Below are positions 17,529-25,951 of a stretch of 37,509 nucleotides of DNA, piece after piece; the stretch's first letter is position 1; each line of letters begins with the position of its first letter. A program made the position numbers and the translations under genes. The stretch comes from Sulfurimonas sp. (lineage in GTDB: Bacteria > Campylobacterota > Campylobacteria > Campylobacterales > Sulfurimonadaceae), in contig JAMORO010000026.1 of assembly GCA_027063505.1 (NCBI GenBank), positions 1 through 37,509 on the forward strand, written 5' to 3'. The notes beneath the pieces are model-generated. The model did not search any database, had not been told where the DNA came from, and saw nothing but the letters and a program-made list of their open reading frames with translations.

Positions 17529-18254
17529 ATGAGTATTATCCAAGTAAGAGATGTACAGACAGTTTTTGGTAATAAAGTAGTTCATAATGGCTTAAACCTA
17601 AATATAAATGAGGGTGAAATATATGGCTTACTTGGACCCAGTGGATGTGGAAAGACAACACTTATGCGAGAGATGGTAATGCTGCAGGAGTTGAGTAGCG
17701 GAAGTATAGATATCTTAGGTAAAAAAGTTGAGAGTATTACTACTGAAGATGCTCAATCATTACGGCGTCAATGGGGTGTTTTGTTTCAATTTGGAGCACT
17801 CTTTTCTTCTTTAAGTTTAAGAGACAATATCGCTTTACCTCTTGTTGAATATACAGATTTATCTACACATATGATAGATGAAATTGTGAAGTTTAAGATA
17901 AGCCTTGTGGGATTAAAACCAGGAGATGCTGCCCTTTTTCCTTCACAAATAAGTGGAGGAATGAAGAAAAAAGCAGGTTTAGCTCGTGCTTTGTCAATGG
18001 ATCCAAAGTTACTCTTTTTAGATGAGCCAACAAGTGGACTAGATCCAATTTCTGCACGTGAGTTTGATGAGTTAATTTTAAAACTACGAGAAATGCTAGG
18101 CTTAACTATTGTAATGGTCTCACACGATTTACAATCAATTTATGATACTTTAGATAGAGTAGCAATTATAGATGAGAAAAAGATAGTATATGAGGGAAGT
18201 ATCAAAGATGTAAAAAGCTCAAATAGTAGCTTTGTACAGACATTTTTTAAATAA
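17529..18254 (+). CDS. mlaF: Mla ABC transporter ATPase
   Basis: Powers lipid movement through MlaE. The 241 residues show Walker A (GPSGCGKTT), Q loop (LFQFGALFSSLS, with the typical MlaF FQ.GALF), signature ISGGMKKKAGLARAL, Walker B LLFLDEPTSGLDP and the switch histidine in VSHDL. The GGMKKR-like signature and GALF are diagnostic of MlaF. Stop codon and the next ATG are separated by 16 nt. Confidence 0.96.
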   Translation: MSIIQVRDVQTVFGNKVVHNGLNLNINEGEIYGLLGPSGCGKTTLMREMVMLQELSSGSIDILGKKVESITTEDAQSLRRQWGVLFQFGALFSSLSLRDNIALPLVEYTDLSTHMIDEIVKFKISLVGLKPGDAALFPSQISGGMKKKAGLARALSMDPKLLFLDEPTSGLDPISAREFDELILKLREMLGLTIVMVSHDLQSIYDTLDRVAIIDEKKIVYEGSIKDVKSSNSSFVQTFFK

Positions 18255-18270
18255 TGGAGATTTTATAAAT

Positions 18271-19233
18271 ATGAATAATAAAGTAAACTATACTCTTGTT
18301 GGTATACTTATTTTAGTAGGTATGGCACTTATGATGTCCTTTGCTTACTGGATGTTAAAACCTGTAAAAAATGAAGATGTTCAAAAATACCATATCTATT
18401 TTGATGAGTCTGTTTTAGGATTGAACATTGATGCTCCTGTAAAGTACAGAGGAATCAGTGTTGGAAAAGTATCTAAAATGAGAATTAATCCGAATAATTC
18501 AGAACAGGTTGAAGTGACAGTGATTATTGAGCGTTCAACACCTATAAAAGTAGATACTGCAGCCAAACTAACCGCTCAGGGAATTACAGGATTGTCATAT
18601 ATTAATCTAAGTAATGGTGGCCGTTCAAGTGAACTGCTTAGAGCAAAGGATGGTGAGGAGTGTCCGACTATAAAGACACTCCCCTCTTTCTTTAAGAACC
18701 TTGAAGACTCTTTTGGTGATGTATCTAATCGTTTAACTTCAACACTTGCAGGAACTGAGGAGCTTTTAGGAGCAGATAATCAGCAACAGATGGCACTACT
18801 TTTAAAAAGAAGTGCCAATGTAATGCGTAAAATGGAACTGCTCTTAGATGATAAAACAATCAATCATCTTCAAAAGACTAGCAAAAATATGGATGAGTTT
18901 ACAGAAAAATTAAATAAATTAATGCCAAATATTGATATATTTCTAGAAAAAACTAAAAAGTGGGAAGCGAGTACAGCCAACTCATTTGATTCCATAATGA
19001 TTAGTTATTTAGGCTTAGATAAGTCTATGGATGAGATTCAAAAAGCATTTCATAACGGAGAAGCTGATTTTAAACAGTTAAATGCAGATGTTATTCCAAC
19101 ACTTAATGCAGCAATGTTAGACTTTCAAGAGCTAATGATGAAGTTAGAAGAGACACTAGAACGTTATAGAGAGAGTCCATCAGATATCTTTTATAAACGC
19201 CAAGAGATTAGAAAAGCACCAGGAGAGAATTAA
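18271..19233 (+). CDS. mlaD: MlaD-like MCE-domain lipid-binding protein
   Basis: Periplasmic, membrane-anchored MCE protein forming the hexameric lipid channel above MlaE. With the ATG at 18271 it has 320 residues: an N-terminal membrane span (about 6-28), one MCE domain (about 38-115; YHIYFDESVLGLNIDAPVKY and YRGISVGKV, AQGITGLSYINL), then a long helical tail. The ATG has GGAGA 10 nt upstream; an upstream TTG at 18232 lies within mlaF and is rejected. It is longer than E. coli MlaD (183) because of the tail, as in proteins that bridge further across the periplasm. Confidence 0.93.
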   Translation: MNNKVNYTLVGILILVGMALMMSFAYWMLKPVKNEDVQKYHIYFDESVLGLNIDAPVKYRGISVGKVSKMRINPNNSEQVEVTVIIERSTPIKVDTAAKLTAQGITGLSYINLSNGGRSSELLRAKDGEECPTIKTLPSFFKNLEDSFGDVSNRLTSTLAGTEELLGADNQQQMALLLKRSANVMRKMELLLDDKTINHLQKTSKNMDEFTEKLNKLMPNIDIFLEKTKKWEASTANSFDSIMISYLGLDKSMDEIQKAFHNGEADFKQLNADVIPTLNAAMLDFQELMMKLEETLERYRESPSDIFYKRQEIRKAPGEN

Positions 19234-19234
19234 G

Positions 19235-19831
19235 ATGAAAAGTTTAATAATATCTATGAGTTTACTTTTTTTTGTGGGGTGTTCAATAACGATTCCACAT
19301 GTACTAGAGTATAGAATAAATCCTGAAATTGTTACAATCGATAAGCCATCAAATCAATGTAAAAATAAAACACTAAAAGTGAGTCAAGTTTTTACATCAA
19401 ATAGTTTAAAGACAAAAAGTATGCAGTATGCAGGAGATGGATATAAAGTTTTCGAATTTACTGAATCAGAGTGGGCAAGTACACCAAACAAAGCTATAAC
19501 AGATGCTCTTTTAATCTCAGTTCGTAAGGCAACTAGTTTTGCAACTGTAAGTGGTTATCGTTCTCGAACTAAAACAGACTTTATTTTAGAGACTAATGTA
19601 GATAGTTTTATGCAGTACTTTTCAAAAGACAACAATAGCTCATATGTAGATGTATCACTCTCTTTTACTCTTGTAGATGCTAAGAGTGGAAAACCTTTGA
19701 GTTCAAAAGTTGTTCATGAAGAGATTAAGACAGAATCAGCAGATGCTTTAGGTGGTGTAAATGCTTTAAATAGAGCACTGAGTAAAGCACTAAATAGTGC
19801 AAATATTTGGTTAGATAGTAGTTGTAAATGA
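19235..19831 (+). CDS. ABC-type transport auxiliary lipoprotein (PqiC-like)
   Basis: The 198 residues start with a lipoprotein signal (MKSLIISMSLLFFVGC, lipid-modified Cys16). The mature part matches the auxiliary lipoprotein family found with MCE systems (YRINPE, then TFAL-like variable region, FILETNVDSFMQYF, YVDVSLSFTLVDAKSGK, AL..ALS.AL at the end). It probably serves as the outer-membrane partner of MlaD here, where no MlaC or MlaA gene follows. AGGAGA lies 8 nt before the ATG. Its TGA overlaps the next ATG (ATGA). Confidence 0.8.
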   Translation: MKSLIISMSLLFFVGCSITIPHVLEYRINPEIVTIDKPSNQCKNKTLKVSQVFTSNSLKTKSMQYAGDGYKVFEFTESEWASTPNKAITDALLISVRKATSFATVSGYRSRTKTDFILETNVDSFMQYFSKDNNSSYVDVSLSFTLVDAKSGKPLSSKVVHEEIKTESADALGGVNALNRALSKALNSANIWLDSSCK

Positions 19832-21105
19832 TTCAAGAGTCAGAGTACAAAAGACGAAGAAAAACTCTTGCATCATCTTTAAAAAACAACTCTATTGCAG
19901 TTGTTTTTAGTGCAACTGCACAGACTCGCTCAAATGATACAGAGTATCCATATAGGCAAAATAGTAATTTCTATTATCTAACGGGTTTTAAAGAAGATAA
20001 TGCAGCCCTTATAATACGAAAGGGAAGAAAAGCGACAGAGAGCTACCTTTTTGTACAAAAGAAAGATAAACAACTTGAACTTTGGAGTGGGAAAAGAAGA
20101 GGTGTAAAAGGTGCTAAAAAACTTTTTGAGCATGATGATATCTTTGTTATAGATGAGTTTACTTCTAAGTTTGACCTCTTTATAAAAGAGAGTCGTAATA
20201 TCTACTATGACTTTAGTATGAAAAGTTCTAAAATAGAGTATATAGTTGAAAAAAGTAAATCTTTTTCAAGTCGCTCTAATCTTATGCCTCTTATAGGAAA
20301 ACAGCGTTTAATTAAATCTCCAGAGGAGATAAGCCTTATTAAAAAAGCACTTCAGATTACAAAAGAGGCACATCACTATGCAAAAGATCATGCTAGAGAA
20401 TTAACTTATGAGTATGAACTACAAGCAGATGTTGAGTATATTTTTAAAAAGAAGGGTGCTTATAGCGATGCATATACAACTATTGTTGCTAGTGGTAACA
20501 GTGCAAATACACTTCATTATATAAACAATGATAAAAAACTTTTAGATGGTGCCCTTATTTTAATGGATGCTGGATGTGAGTATGAGTACTATGCTAGTGA
20601 TATAACTCGTAGCTTTCCTGTAAATGGTACATTTACAGATGCTCAAAAAGATCTTTATTCGATAGTACTAGAGGTTGAGAAGAAAATTATATCTATGGTT
20701 CGACCAGATATTTTAAGAACTACACTTCAAGAAAAATCAGAAGAGTTACTCTGTGAAGGATTAGTAAAACTTGGGATACTTAAGGGGAGTGTAAAAAAAC
20801 TGCTTAAAAAGAAAAAACATAAAAAATACTATCCACATGGCATTGGTCACTGGATGGGTATTGATGTGCATGATGAGTCTCCATATAAAGATGAAAAGGG
20901 AAAAGAGATACCCTTAATGGCGGGAATGGTAATGACAATAGAACCTGGGATATACATAGATAAAGATGATAAGAGTGTACCTAAACGCTATAGAGGTATA
21001 GGGATTCGTATAGAAGATGATATCTTAGTGACTTATGATGGATATGAAAACCTCTCTAAAAATATTGCTAAAGAGGTTGAAGATATTGAAGCTACATACT
21101 CTTAG
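19828..21105 (+). CDS. pepP: Xaa-Pro aminopeptidase (M24 family)
   Basis: Removes N-terminal residues that precede proline. The 425 residues have an aminopeptidase P N-terminal domain (TQTRSNDTEYPYRQNSNFYYLTGF region, typical) and the pita-bread catalytic domain with all five metal ligands visible: LMDAGCEY, ASDITRSF, HGIGHWMGIDVHD, MTIEPGIYI and IGIRIEDD. It overlaps the lipoprotein gene by 4 bp (ATGA) and ends the long plus-strand run, its stop codon overlapping that of the convergent gene. Confidence 0.95.
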   Translation: MIQESEYKRRRKTLASSLKNNSIAVVFSATAQTRSNDTEYPYRQNSNFYYLTGFKEDNAALIIRKGRKATESYLFVQKKDKQLELWSGKRRGVKGAKKLFEHDDIFVIDEFTSKFDLFIKESRNIYYDFSMKSSKIEYIVEKSKSFSSRSNLMPLIGKQRLIKSPEEISLIKKALQITKEAHHYAKDHARELTYEYELQADVEYIFKKKGAYSDAYTTIVASGNSANTLHYINNDKKLLDGALILMDAGCEYEYYASDITRSFPVNGTFTDAQKDLYSIVLEVEKKIISMVRPDILRTTLQEKSEELLCEGLVKLGILKGSVKKLLKKKKHKKYYPHGIGHWMGIDVHDESPYKDEKGKEIPLMAGMVMTIEPGIYIDKDDKSVPKRYRGIGIRIEDDILVTYDGYENLSKNIAKEVEDIEATYS

Positions 21106-21119
21106 TTATAAGAGTATGT
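21094..21119. terminator. Perfect 11-bp hairpin across two convergent stop codons
   Basis: ACATACTCTTA and TAAGAGTATGT pair perfectly around a GTTA loop, covering the last codons and stop codons of both pepP (plus) and the 143-residue gene (minus). It could end both transcripts, although neither side has a T-tract. Both proteins end with TYS-type residues because of the symmetry. Confidence 0.55.
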
Positions 21120-21533
21120 CCAACCTGTAAGTTTATGGATCTTCGCTTCATAAAAGTTGTCAGAATCTGCTAGAAAATCCATAACAAACATCGGTACATG
21201 AGGAATAGTTCTCATATCATCTTGTTTTATAAGAAGCATTGGCATAGCTGTATCTTGGCCAGTATTTACTCCAAAACCGACTGGCATTATCTGACTCATT
21301 AACTCTTGAGGATTCTTAATACCATTGTCATCTAAAAACTTATCTAAGATAGCATTTTGTACATCTTGAGGTAGTCTATCTGAGGTGTTTAAAAAGATAG
21401 TAAAGTGTATAGGTGTCTCTACAAATTTTTCAGGGGCAGAAGTTGCCATAATAATATACTCAACATTCTCTAAATGTCTTTCAATCTCATTAACTTCTAA
21501 ATATTTACTTGTCTGTATCGCTTTTGCTTCCAT
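21102..21533 (-). CDS. Hypothetical soluble protein (143 aa)
   Basis: Not recognised. No signal peptide or membrane span. Predicted mixed alpha/beta with EYIIMATSAPEKFVETPIHFTIFLN, a DVQNAILDKFLDDNGIKNPQELM helical part and VPMFVMDFLADSDNFYEAKIHK. The ATG has only a weak purine-rich site (GAAGAG). It faces pepP tail to tail, overlapping it by 4 bp, and is divergent from the diguanylate cyclase gene. Probably a single-gene unit. Confidence 0.75.
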   Translation of the reverse strand: MEAKAIQTSKYLEVNEIERHLENVEYIIMATSAPEKFVETPIHFTIFLNTSDRLPQDVQNAILDKFLDDNGIKNPQELMSQIMPVGFGVNTGQDTAMPMLLIKQDDMRTIPHVPMFVMDFLADSDNFYEAKIHKLTGWTYSYN

Positions 21534-21560
21534 AAGTTTCTCTTCATAATTTTTTATAGA

Positions 21561-21569
21561 ATTTTATCA
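21561..21569 (-). promoter_or_regulatory. Extended -10 for the 143-residue hypothetical gene
   Basis: Minus strand TGA-TAAAAT; predicted RNA start near 21554 and a leader of about 20 nt. Confidence 0.5.
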
Positions 21570-21596
21570 TAATTAGAGTACGAATGGCACAGATAA

Positions 21597-21605
21597 TGCT
21601 AGAAA
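21597..21605 (+). promoter_or_regulatory. Extended -10-like element for the diguanylate cyclase gene
   Basis: TGC-TAGAAA; predicted start near 21612 gives a 15-nt leader containing AAGGAG (21617-21622). The last base departs from the TANNNT pattern. Confidence 0.4.
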
Positions 21606-21626
21606 ACTCTTAGATGAAGGAGTGAT

Positions 21627-22871
21627 ATGCATTTTATAGAAGCACTAAAGCTTAGAAGTAAGTTGTTTTTTCTTTTTATCTTAATCACAATTGGACTCAT
21701 TAGTATTGGAATTATGGGATATCTTCATATAAATACAATGAAGAAAAATATTGACGGACTCTATTTTGGTTCTTTAGTGCCTATCACCGAACTCAATGAA
21801 GTTATTCAAACTTATCACAATGGCTTAGCTAGTACAGTTTATAAGGCATCTCGCCAAGAGATTAGTCCTAGTCAGGTAAGTTCAGAGTTAGAAGCCTCTT
21901 TAAAACATATAAGTAAAAAATGGAAAAGTTATGAATCACATTTTAAACGCTATGATGAACGTGATTATGTTGCTTATGCAGATTTAGAGATACAAAGGGT
22001 AAATAGTTATTTTTTAAGAATATATAAGGTCTCTAAAGAGGGGCAAAATCTTAGTAGAATAAATATAAATACACTTGAAAAAAAAGTGAGTTTTATTCAT
22101 AATATAATCCAAAAGCTCATTAACTATGAGACAGAGATGGCACGGTATGAACGTAAGAAATTTTTAGAGAGCTTTACAGAGACAAAAAACCAGATAGGCT
22201 TTATACTCTTCTCTGTAATAGTTGCTGTTTTGTTAATTTCATTGTATGTATTTCGCAGTATTCAAAAAGATCATACAAAGTTAGAATATGCAACGAAAAA
22301 ACTAAAACAAGCAAATAAGAAACTAGAAAATGTTTCTTATACAGACTCTTTAACTAATCTACACAACAGAAGATATTTTAATCATGTGTATGAAAAAGAG
22401 CTCAAACGTGCGAAGCGTTCAATGAACTACATAACATTTATGATGATAGATATTGACTTTTTTAAACAGTATAACGATACATATGGACATGTTGCAGGTG
22501 ACTTAGCTCTTAAGGCTGTAGCTAAAGCTCTTCAAGATAGACTCAGACGTCCTAGTGATTATGTTTTTAGACTTGGTGGCGAAGAGTTCGGAGTACTGCT
22601 AGTTGAGACAGATGAGTCAAGTAGTGCAAAGTTAGCAAGAGAGATTTGTGACAGTGTTCGTGAATGTGAGTTAAAACATGAAACTTCTGATGCTAATGAG
22701 TTTGTAACGGTATCTATTGGAGTTGTCTGTTGTGTAGCTGATGATGCTTTAGATGATAAAGTACTTATCTCTCGTGCAGATGAGATGCTCTATGAAGCAA
22801 AAAATACAGGAAGAGATAGATATATAATCACTTCAAATGTTAGTCTTGCTGAGACAATTTTAAGTGCCTAG
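21627..22871 (+). CDS. Membrane-bound diguanylate cyclase (4HB sensor + GGDEF)
   Basis: Makes cyclic di-GMP. The 414 residues have a membrane span (about 13-33), a periplasmic four-helix-bundle type sensor (about 35-188), a second span (about 190-209), a short coiled coil, and a GGDEF domain with DSLTNLHNRRYF, IDIDFFKQYNDTYGH and the active-site GGEEF (317-321). RPSD lies exactly five residues before GGEEF, a product-inhibition I-site. Catalytic residues look intact, so it should be active. AAGGAG precedes the ATG by only 4 nt. Confidence 0.93.
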   Translation: MHFIEALKLRSKLFFLFILITIGLISIGIMGYLHINTMKKNIDGLYFGSLVPITELNEVIQTYHNGLASTVYKASRQEISPSQVSSELEASLKHISKKWKSYESHFKRYDERDYVAYADLEIQRVNSYFLRIYKVSKEGQNLSRININTLEKKVSFIHNIIQKLINYETEMARYERKKFLESFTETKNQIGFILFSVIVAVLLISLYVFRSIQKDHTKLEYATKKLKQANKKLENVSYTDSLTNLHNRRYFNHVYEKELKRAKRSMNYITFMMIDIDFFKQYNDTYGHVAGDLALKAVAKALQDRLRRPSDYVFRLGGEEFGVLLVETDESSSAKLAREICDSVRECELKHETSDANEFVTVSIGVVCCVADDALDDKVLISRADEMLYEAKNTGRDRYIITSNVSLAETILSA

Positions 22872-23212
22872 TGACCATTTTTGAAACGAAATTCTAGTGC
22901 GATAAGTAGGGGGCGAAGTTTCTCTTTTAGTTCCCCTTGAAACTCCATAAAACCATCTTTATAAGCACCACCACATCCAAGCTTTTTCTTGAGTATTTTA
23001 AGTGTAGCTGTTGCATCCTCTTTAGAGAGAAAAAACTCGCCTACAAGTGTAACTGTCTTTCCTCTTCTTTTCTCTTTTGAAAAGTGTAAAAAGTGTTTTG
23101 ATGGCTCTTGAATCTCTGAAGTAATTTTTGATTTTCTGGGTGTTTGAACTTGTGCCCAGGAGTCATCTATATCGGCACCAATGAAGAGGTCGAGCTTTTT
23201 TCCTCTACTCAT
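22868..23212 (-). CDS. SUI1-domain translation factor-like protein (YciH family)
   Basis: The 114 residues (from ATG 23212) end in a SUI1/eIF1-like domain: GKTVTLVGEFFLSKEDATATLKILKKKLGCGG in short form GKTVTLVGEF and KKLGCGGAYKDGFMEFQG, the family signature. Bacterial YciH can affect start-codon choice in vitro; the cellular role is unclear. A TTG at 23224 is a longer alternative; the ATG has GGA 7 nt upstream. It overlaps the preceding DUF1653 gene by 8 bp and the convergent cyclase gene by 4 bp. Confidence 0.85.
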   Translation of the reverse strand: MSRGKKLDLFIGADIDDSWAQVQTPRKSKITSEIQEPSKHFLHFSKEKRRGKTVTLVGEFFLSKEDATATLKILKKKLGCGGAYKDGFMEFQGELKEKLRPLLIALEFRFKNGH

Positions 23213-23420
23213 CTCTTTTTCCAATATACTTGAATCGGGGTTGCTCTACTTCATCTATAGTGACATTTTCAAAAAACATAGTATAGGGTCTAGCCCATAA
23301 GCCTTCATCACCATATAAAGCACGGTAGAGTACCATAAGCTCTTCTGTCTCACTATGTCTTAGAGTATCTATGACTTCGTACTTCATTCCCTTATAGTGT
23401 TCATATATACCAGTCTGCAA
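23205..23420 (-). CDS. DUF1653 family small protein
   Basis: The 71 residues match the DUF1653 pattern: GIYEHYKGMKYEVIDTLRHSE, then VLYRALYGDEGLWARPYTMF and PRFKYIG. Function unknown. It starts at TTG 23420, directly abutting the stop codon of the upstream gene, with AAAGG about 8 nt upstream. It is shared in an operon with an ABC-F protein and the SUI1-like protein, hinting at a translation-related job, but that is inference. Confidence 0.85.
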   Translation of the reverse strand: MQTGIYEHYKGMKYEVIDTLRHSETEELMVLYRALYGDEGLWARPYTMFFENVTIDEVEQPRFKYIGKRDE

Positions 23421-24278
23421 CTATATAACCTTTTGTGCTAAAACACTCATTTCATCAAGTGTATAGTTCTCTTCTTTTAGTGCTGTAGTAATGTCATCTA
23501 CTTTGTAGGAATTGTGATTATATACCACCACCAAAACTTCATCTTTTGGTTTTAAGAAGGTCGTTTCACCATACTGAGTATAGCGAGTAGCTCCAATGCT
23601 AATAACAACATTAGTAGGGTAGTTACAAGCTTTTATATACTCACTCAGAGGCTCTAATGGTCCGAAGTTTACTTGAGTATTTATTTGATTTTTAATCCAC
23701 TCTGTGAGTTTAGAATAAAAATAACTGTAACCATTTAATTCTACATCTTCACCATAAGCAGTAATTGCTCCATCGCGTTTAAGAAAACTACAGATACTAA
23801 AGTTATCCATTACTCCACCCTCAGCAAATTTATCTATGCTAAAGAGAGTAGAAGAGATACCTTTAGAGTCACTTCCCCAGTTCTTTTTATCACTAATTTT
23901 CTCTGCCCCTGCTACACGGATAGAACAGTCGTTATAAGCTCCAAAATGTGTAGGTGTTATAGTTTCAACTTTTTCATCTTTATATGTAAACTCACAAACA
24001 AGTCCAACCTCTGGTTCGGCTTGAACATTTACATCTTTAGTTGGAAGTTTAATAGTATCGTGTGAAAGTGGGTATGAAGTTAAAATCGCTTTTGGTGTTC
24101 TTGTGGAGTTTTCTGTATATGGGGTGTAAGAAGGAAGATAAAAAGGAAACATGCCCTTAGGTGCAGCTTCATCGGCTGTGATGATATCCTTAAAATCTTC
24201 AGCTTCACCCGCTTGGTCAAGGTGAAGTGCGAAGTTTCCAGCTATACCTAAACCTAAAAAGTTTTCATATTTAGGCAT
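23421..24278 (-). CDS. Conserved hypothetical protein (possibly DUF5718 family)
   Basis: The 285 residues begin MPKYENFLGLGIAGNFALHL and include PKGMFPFYLPSYTP, AEPEVGLVCEFTY, FGAYNDCSIRVAGAEKIS and KKNWGSDSKGIS. From memory this resembles proteins labelled DUF5718 in Campylobacterota; the E-x-E-V-G-L and N-D-C-S/W-G..SKG layout is reminiscent of fumarylacetoacetate hydrolase folds, where acidic residues bind metal. Neither is certain. No membrane span or signal. It starts 5 nt after the ABC-F stop codon. Confidence 0.65.
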   Translation of the reverse strand: MPKYENFLGLGIAGNFALHLDQAGEAEDFKDIITADEAAPKGMFPFYLPSYTPYTENSTRTPKAILTSYPLSHDTIKLPTKDVNVQAEPEVGLVCEFTYKDEKVETITPTHFGAYNDCSIRVAGAEKISDKKNWGSDSKGISSTLFSIDKFAEGGVMDNFSICSFLKRDGAITAYGEDVELNGYSYFYSKLTEWIKNQINTQVNFGPLEPLSEYIKACNYPTNVVISIGATRYTQYGETTFLKPKDEVLVVVYNHNSYKVDDITTALKEENYTLDEMSVLAQKVI

Positions 24279-24283
24279 AGTGT

Positions 24284-25888
24284 TTATATGTTTCCAGCAG
24301 CGCGTTGTTCAGCGAACTCTTCATAACTTCCTTTGAAGTCGATGAGAGAACCATCTGCTTGAATCTCGATGATACGTGAAGCAAATGCATCAAGTAACTC
24401 TCTATCGTGTGAAACACAGATAACATTTCCTTTAAACTCTAAAAGACCTTCACCTAGGGCTACGATAGCCTCAAGGTCAAGGTGATTTGATGGCTCATCA
24501 AGAACTAAAAAGTTTCCACCCTCTAGCATCATTTTAGAAAGCATCATACGGTGTTTTTCACCACCTGAAATACTTTTGACACCTTTCTCTTGCTGCTCAC
24601 CATTAAAGAGCATACGACCAAGACAGTTTCTTATCTCAGCGATTTCACGTTTAGGGTCAAATGCACGTAACCAGTCGTAAAGTGTACCATCACCTTCGAT
24701 AATGTCCGCTGTATCTTGTGGAAAGTAAGAGTTCTCAATAGTAGCACCCCATACAACTTCACCAGCATCAGGTTTTAACTCTTCCATCATGATTTTACAA
24801 AGAGTCGATTTACCAACACCATTTCCACCGATAAGTGCAACTTTTTCACCTGGTTCAAATTTAAGTGAAATATCTTTAAATATTTCATTATCACCATAAG
24901 AGTGAGAGATGTTCTTAAGGTCAAGTGCTTCATCACCCATTGTACGTTTAGCTTTAAAAACGATGCTTGGGTCACGACGAGATGATGGTTTAATATCTTC
25001 AATCTCTAACTTATCAAGTTTTCTTTGACGAGAAGTTGCCTGTTTTGCTTTTGATGCATTTGCTGAGAAACGTCTTACAAAAGCTTCAAGCTCATCTTTC
25101 TCTTTCTGCTTTTTGTTGTTATCTAGTTCCATCTGTTTAGCAAGAACATTTGCAGCAATATACCAGTCATCATAAGTACCAGTAAACTCACGAATTTTTT
25201 GATAATCAACATCAAGTATATTTGTAACAACAGAGTTTAGGAAGTGTCTATCGTGAGAGATAACTACTAGTGTACCCTCATGGCGTTTAAGTTCATTTTC
25301 TAACCAGCTGATAGTCTCAATGTCCTGATTATTCGTAGGCTCATCGAGGAAGAGAACATCTGGCTTTGGATAGAGTACTTGTGCAAGTAAAACCTTAAAT
25401 TTATCAGCACTGTCTAGTGTAGACATAAGCTCATTGTGTTGATCAACAGGAATTCCTACATTCGCAAGTATTTTACCGATGTTTACATCGTACTCATAAG
25501 TAGGGTCCTCTTCAACACAGATAACTTCTAAATCAGCTAAACGGTTGTTTACAGCATCATCTTCAAAGTCACCCGTTACATAAAGCTCTTCTTTCTCTTT
25601 AATAGCATCATATAAACGTTTATTTCCGTAAAGAACAGCATCCATAATTGTAAAATCTTCAAAAGCATATTGATTTTGTCCTAGAACACCGACTTTATTT
25701 GCTTTAGGGATGATAACTTCACCCTCAAACTCATCGATTTCACCGCTAAGGATTTTTAAGAAAGTTGTTTTACCAGCACCATTCGCACCGATAAGACCGT
25801 AGCGTTTATGACGGTCAAGCTTAAGGTTTATGTCTTGAAATAGAACTCTATTTCCGTAACGCATTATAAGGTTTTGTACTGTTACCAT
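24284..25888 (-). CDS. ABC-F family ATPase (YbiT-like)
   Basis: Twin-ATPase ABC-F protein of the ribosome-associated kind. The 534 residues have two nucleotide-binding domains: Walker A GANGAGKTT and GGNGVGKST; Walker B LFLDEPTNNQD and LVLDEPSNHLD; the second signature SISGGEKHRMM is canonical, the first is degenerate (LDSADKFKVLLAQ), as is usual for YbiT-type proteins. Between them lies the charged linker that enters the ribosome (about 240-300). No transmembrane part. It leads a four-gene operon. Confidence 0.93.
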   Translation of the reverse strand: MVTVQNLIMRYGNRVLFQDINLKLDRHKRYGLIGANGAGKTTFLKILSGEIDEFEGEVIIPKANKVGVLGQNQYAFEDFTIMDAVLYGNKRLYDAIKEKEELYVTGDFEDDAVNNRLADLEVICVEEDPTYEYDVNIGKILANVGIPVDQHNELMSTLDSADKFKVLLAQVLYPKPDVLFLDEPTNNQDIETISWLENELKRHEGTLVVISHDRHFLNSVVTNILDVDYQKIREFTGTYDDWYIAANVLAKQMELDNNKKQKEKDELEAFVRRFSANASKAKQATSRQRKLDKLEIEDIKPSSRRDPSIVFKAKRTMGDEALDLKNISHSYGDNEIFKDISLKFEPGEKVALIGGNGVGKSTLCKIMMEELKPDAGEVVWGATIENSYFPQDTADIIEGDGTLYDWLRAFDPKREIAEIRNCLGRMLFNGEQQEKGVKSISGGEKHRMMLSKMMLEGGNFLVLDEPSNHLDLEAIVALGEGLLEFKGNVICVSHDRELLDAFASRIIEIQADGSLIDFKGSYEEFAEQRAAGNI

Positions 25889-25919
25889 GAATATTTCTCA
25901 CTTAGGTATATTTTTCGCG

Positions 25920-25925
25920 ATTATA
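25920..25925 (-). promoter_or_regulatory. -10 element for the ABC-F operon
   Basis: Minus strand TATAAT, with TGGG just before it and no clear -35; predicted leader of about 25 nt. Confidence 0.5.
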
Positions 25926-25951
25926 CCCAAGTGTTGTTTAAAAGATGTTGA

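Noticed and set aside
25391..25430. Degenerate first ABC signature in the ABC-F protein as a damaging mutation
   Set aside because: YbiT-type ABC-F proteins normally have a poor first signature, so this is a family trait.
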